From an uncultured Verrucomicrobiota bacterium (GTDB lineage: Bacteria > Verrucomicrobiota > Verrucomicrobiia > Methylacidiphilales > Verrucolacustridaceae), in the NCBI GenBank assembly GCA_903905395.1, contig CAIVGD010000118.1:1-6334 (forward strand): a stretch of 6,334 bases of DNA, written 5' to 3'. The notes below the pieces were generated by a model. That model was not told the origin of the DNA and made no database searches. It saw only the letters and a program-made list of their open reading frames with translations. A program made the translations under genes and the position numbers. This document shows, piece by piece, positions 4,898 through 6,334 of the stretch; position 1 is the first letter of the stretch, and each line of letters opens with the position of its first letter.

Positions 4898-6264
4898 CGG
4901 TTATTCAAAAACTCGGGCATGGAACAATCGCCACACGGTTTCGCCCGGCAAAAGTCCTTGTAGATCTGGAGGAGGCCCTCGCGGGCGAGATGAGATCGGA
5001 CATCGGGTGGAGGAAAGGGGACGCTGAGAAGTCGGACACTAGCAGAGCGCAGAAGGCCCGCATCCCCGCCAGGAGGCCAACCCTTCATCCGACGATCCAG
5101 TTCGTCCTCGGGAAGTTCGGTCAGGGGAGCGAGAACTTGGAAAAGAAGGGCGGTGGCGCGGTCCAACCCGACGAGCCGGGAGGGGGAGGATAAGATGCGT
5201 CCATCCCACCCCGCGTGCTGGTCCCAGAAAGAGTGGGATGCGGATTTGAGCGTATTTAAAAAATTATCGGATTCGCCCCGTCGAACTGAATCGATCCATC
5301 CCTGCCAGGTCGGAGGATCGGAGAAAAACGACAGTGCGGCCATGCGTCGGAGAGGAGAGTTATTGGGCCGGGTGGAACCCATTCGCCAGCAGGAGTGGGG
5401 GAGAACCCGGTCGCTCCATGTTTCGCGATGAGGCCACCATCGGCTCCAAAGTTCTTTGAGAAGGGGCAAGGCCCGTGGAGAGCATTTTGTGCGGGTGGGA
5501 TCGGGCAGAAGTCCGGCCACGCCGTAGAGAAGAGACTCCCGATCCAGTCGGGTGGGGAGTTGAAGAAGATCGGCGATGGGCACGGCTCGGGCGAGGGAGG
5601 CGAAGGGTTCGCGATTTTCGGAAAAGCCAAGGCCTTCGGCCAACGCGACCCAGACGGCCTGTTCGAATCCGTGGGCGGAGATGCGGGCGGTGGCCAAAAC
5701 ACGGCGTTGTCGGAGGCGATGCCAGCCGGCTTCCTCCAGAACTTCGCGGAGTTGATCGGAGGACAGGGCGAGCAGAATCTGGTGGCAGCGGCCGGGTTTT
5801 TCCCCTCCGGCGATTTCACCGGGGGTGGCGTGGAAAAGAGAAATGAGCTCCGTCAGGGGGGCGGCGAGCTGATGTTCGAGGGCGATGGGGCGGATTTGAA
5901 TGGAGGGAGTATCGGAAATCGCGGGGTCGGCCTGCCAGAAGACGTGGAGGACGACATTGCGGTAGGCGGGGTTGGAAGAGTGCCGGTGGGCATCCCAATC
6001 GGAGGAGTGGCGATGGATTTCCACATCCCCGGTGATGACGGAGCCATCGCCGGCAAGAAAAGAGGCATGAAGGAAGTCGGGTCCGGCCCGGTGATTCCAG
6101 AAGCCGGGCTGACGCAGGGTGATGAGTTCGCCGGAAAGGGTTTTCAGCGGATTCCGAAAGAGGGATTCAAACCAGATCCGTTGGAGGATGGATTCGGAGA
6201 GGATGGGGCCGGGCTCCTCCCTGAGGAGGTTTTCGCGGATCCAACGACGATAAGGGAGGCCCAT
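4894..6264 (-). CDS. DUF2851 family protein
   Basis: The protein has 456 residues from the ATG at 6264; a TTG at 6282 would add six (MLGLIL) and no Shine-Dalgarno favours either. The N-terminal part carries the family pattern I recall for DUF2851 (Pfam PF11013): E26-xxxx-IW, L-x-T/L-x-SGE-x-I-T-L, N57-x-RAGPDF (57-64), GDVEIHRHSSDW (79-90), and YRNVVLHVFW (101-110). A second hallmark, RPNNSPLRRMAAL (299-311), follows an alpha-helical middle section. The C-terminus has a cysteine cluster, FCRAKPCGDC (C439, C444, C447), typical of the family end and able to hold a metal. There is no signal peptide or membrane segment, so it is probably cytoplasmic. The family's function is not established to my knowledge. 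It is a single minus-strand gene convergent with the dipeptidase, and length and motif order look intact. The long open frame on the opposite strand is a composition artefact. Confidence 0.88.
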   Translation of the reverse strand: MGLPYRRWIRENLLREEPGPILSESILQRIWFESLFRNPLKTLSGELITLRQPGFWNHRAGPDFLHASFLAGDGSVITGDVEIHRHSSDWDAHRHSSNPAYRNVVLHVFWQADPAISDTPSIQIRPIALEHQLAAPLTELISLFHATPGEIAGGEKPGRCHQILLALSSDQLREVLEEAGWHRLRQRRVLATARISAHGFEQAVWVALAEGLGFSENREPFASLARAVPIADLLQLPTRLDRESLLYGVAGLLPDPTRTKCSPRALPLLKELWSRWWPHRETWSDRVLPHSCWRMGSTRPNNSPLRRMAALSFFSDPPTWQGWIDSVRRGESDNFLNTLKSASHSFWDQHAGWDGRILSSPSRLVGLDRATALLFQVLAPLTELPEDELDRRMKGWPPGGDAGLLRSASVRLLSVPFPPPDVRSHLAREGLLQIYKDFCRAKPCGDCSMPEFLNNR

Positions 6265-6298
6265 AAGGATTAAACCGAGCAAAAAGGGAAATGGTGCG

Positions 6299-6330
6299 TT
6301 TTTTTTAATATATTTAATATATTTAATTTA
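6299..6330 (-). promoter_or_regulatory. AT-rich leader upstream of the DUF2851 gene
   Basis: About 32 nt made almost wholly of A and T lie 35-66 nt upstream of the DUF2851 ATG. They include eight Ts at 6299-6306 and a 9-bp tandem repeat TAATATATT at 6306-6314 and 6315-6323, against otherwise GC-rich surroundings. The distance suits a promoter or an UP-type element for the minus-strand gene. Several overlapping TATAAT-like hexamers are possible, so no single -10 can be chosen, and the window ends before a -35 can be judged. Confidence 0.35.
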
Positions 6331-6334
6331 GAGG

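Noticed and set aside
5395..6273. Long plus-strand open frame of 292 residues opposite the DUF2851 gene
   Set aside because: It is the antisense of a well-supported family gene, is dominated by Gly, Glu and Ala from GC-rich complement codons, and shows no domain or start signal.

Overview
The window looks like chromosomal DNA from a Verrucomicrobiota-type bacterium. This is inferred from domain style: a very large secreted beta-rich protein (MBG repeats, cadherin, a DSDGDGLPDDWE calcium motif, LamG, and a C-terminal beta domain of a kind common in that phylum) beside DUF2959- and DUF2851-type genes. No rRNA, tRNA, CRISPR array, transposase or phage gene is visible, and taxonomy was not tested by any search.

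Layout. (1) Nt 3-3035, plus strand: the 3' part of a giant modular extracellular protein whose start lies upstream of the window. (2) Nt 3036-3338: a 303-nt gene-free stretch packed with hairpins and short repeats. (3) Nt 3339-3998, minus strand: an exported coiled-coil DUF2959-family protein. (4) Nt 3999-4153: a divergent spacer that must hold the 5' signals of both neighbours. (5) Nt 4154-4765, plus strand: a VanX/DdpX-type D-Ala-D-Ala dipeptidase (peptidase family M15D) with an apparent signal peptide. (6) Nt 4766-4893: a convergent spacer with more repeats and hairpins. (7) Nt 4894-6264, minus strand: a DUF2851-family protein. (8) Nt 6265-6334: a very AT-rich leader upstream of that gene.

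How the parts relate. The three smaller genes do not form an operon. DUF2959 and the dipeptidase are divergent; the dipeptidase and DUF2851 are convergent. Three products (the giant protein, DUF2959 and the dipeptidase) are probably exported, so the region leans towards the cell envelope, but no shared pathway can be shown.

The most interesting signal is non-coding. A 14-bp core (CGACCTCTGACCCC) occurs three times, and several hairpins, three of them with a GTAG tetranucleotide at the 5' foot, lie in the gene-end spacers. This resembles REP elements mobilised by RAYT (Y1) transposases. The stop codons of both convergent genes fall inside these motifs. I see no convincing new multi-gene system here; the repeat family, an unassigned beta module in the giant protein and a nuclease-like motif pattern in the DUF2851 protein are the leads.
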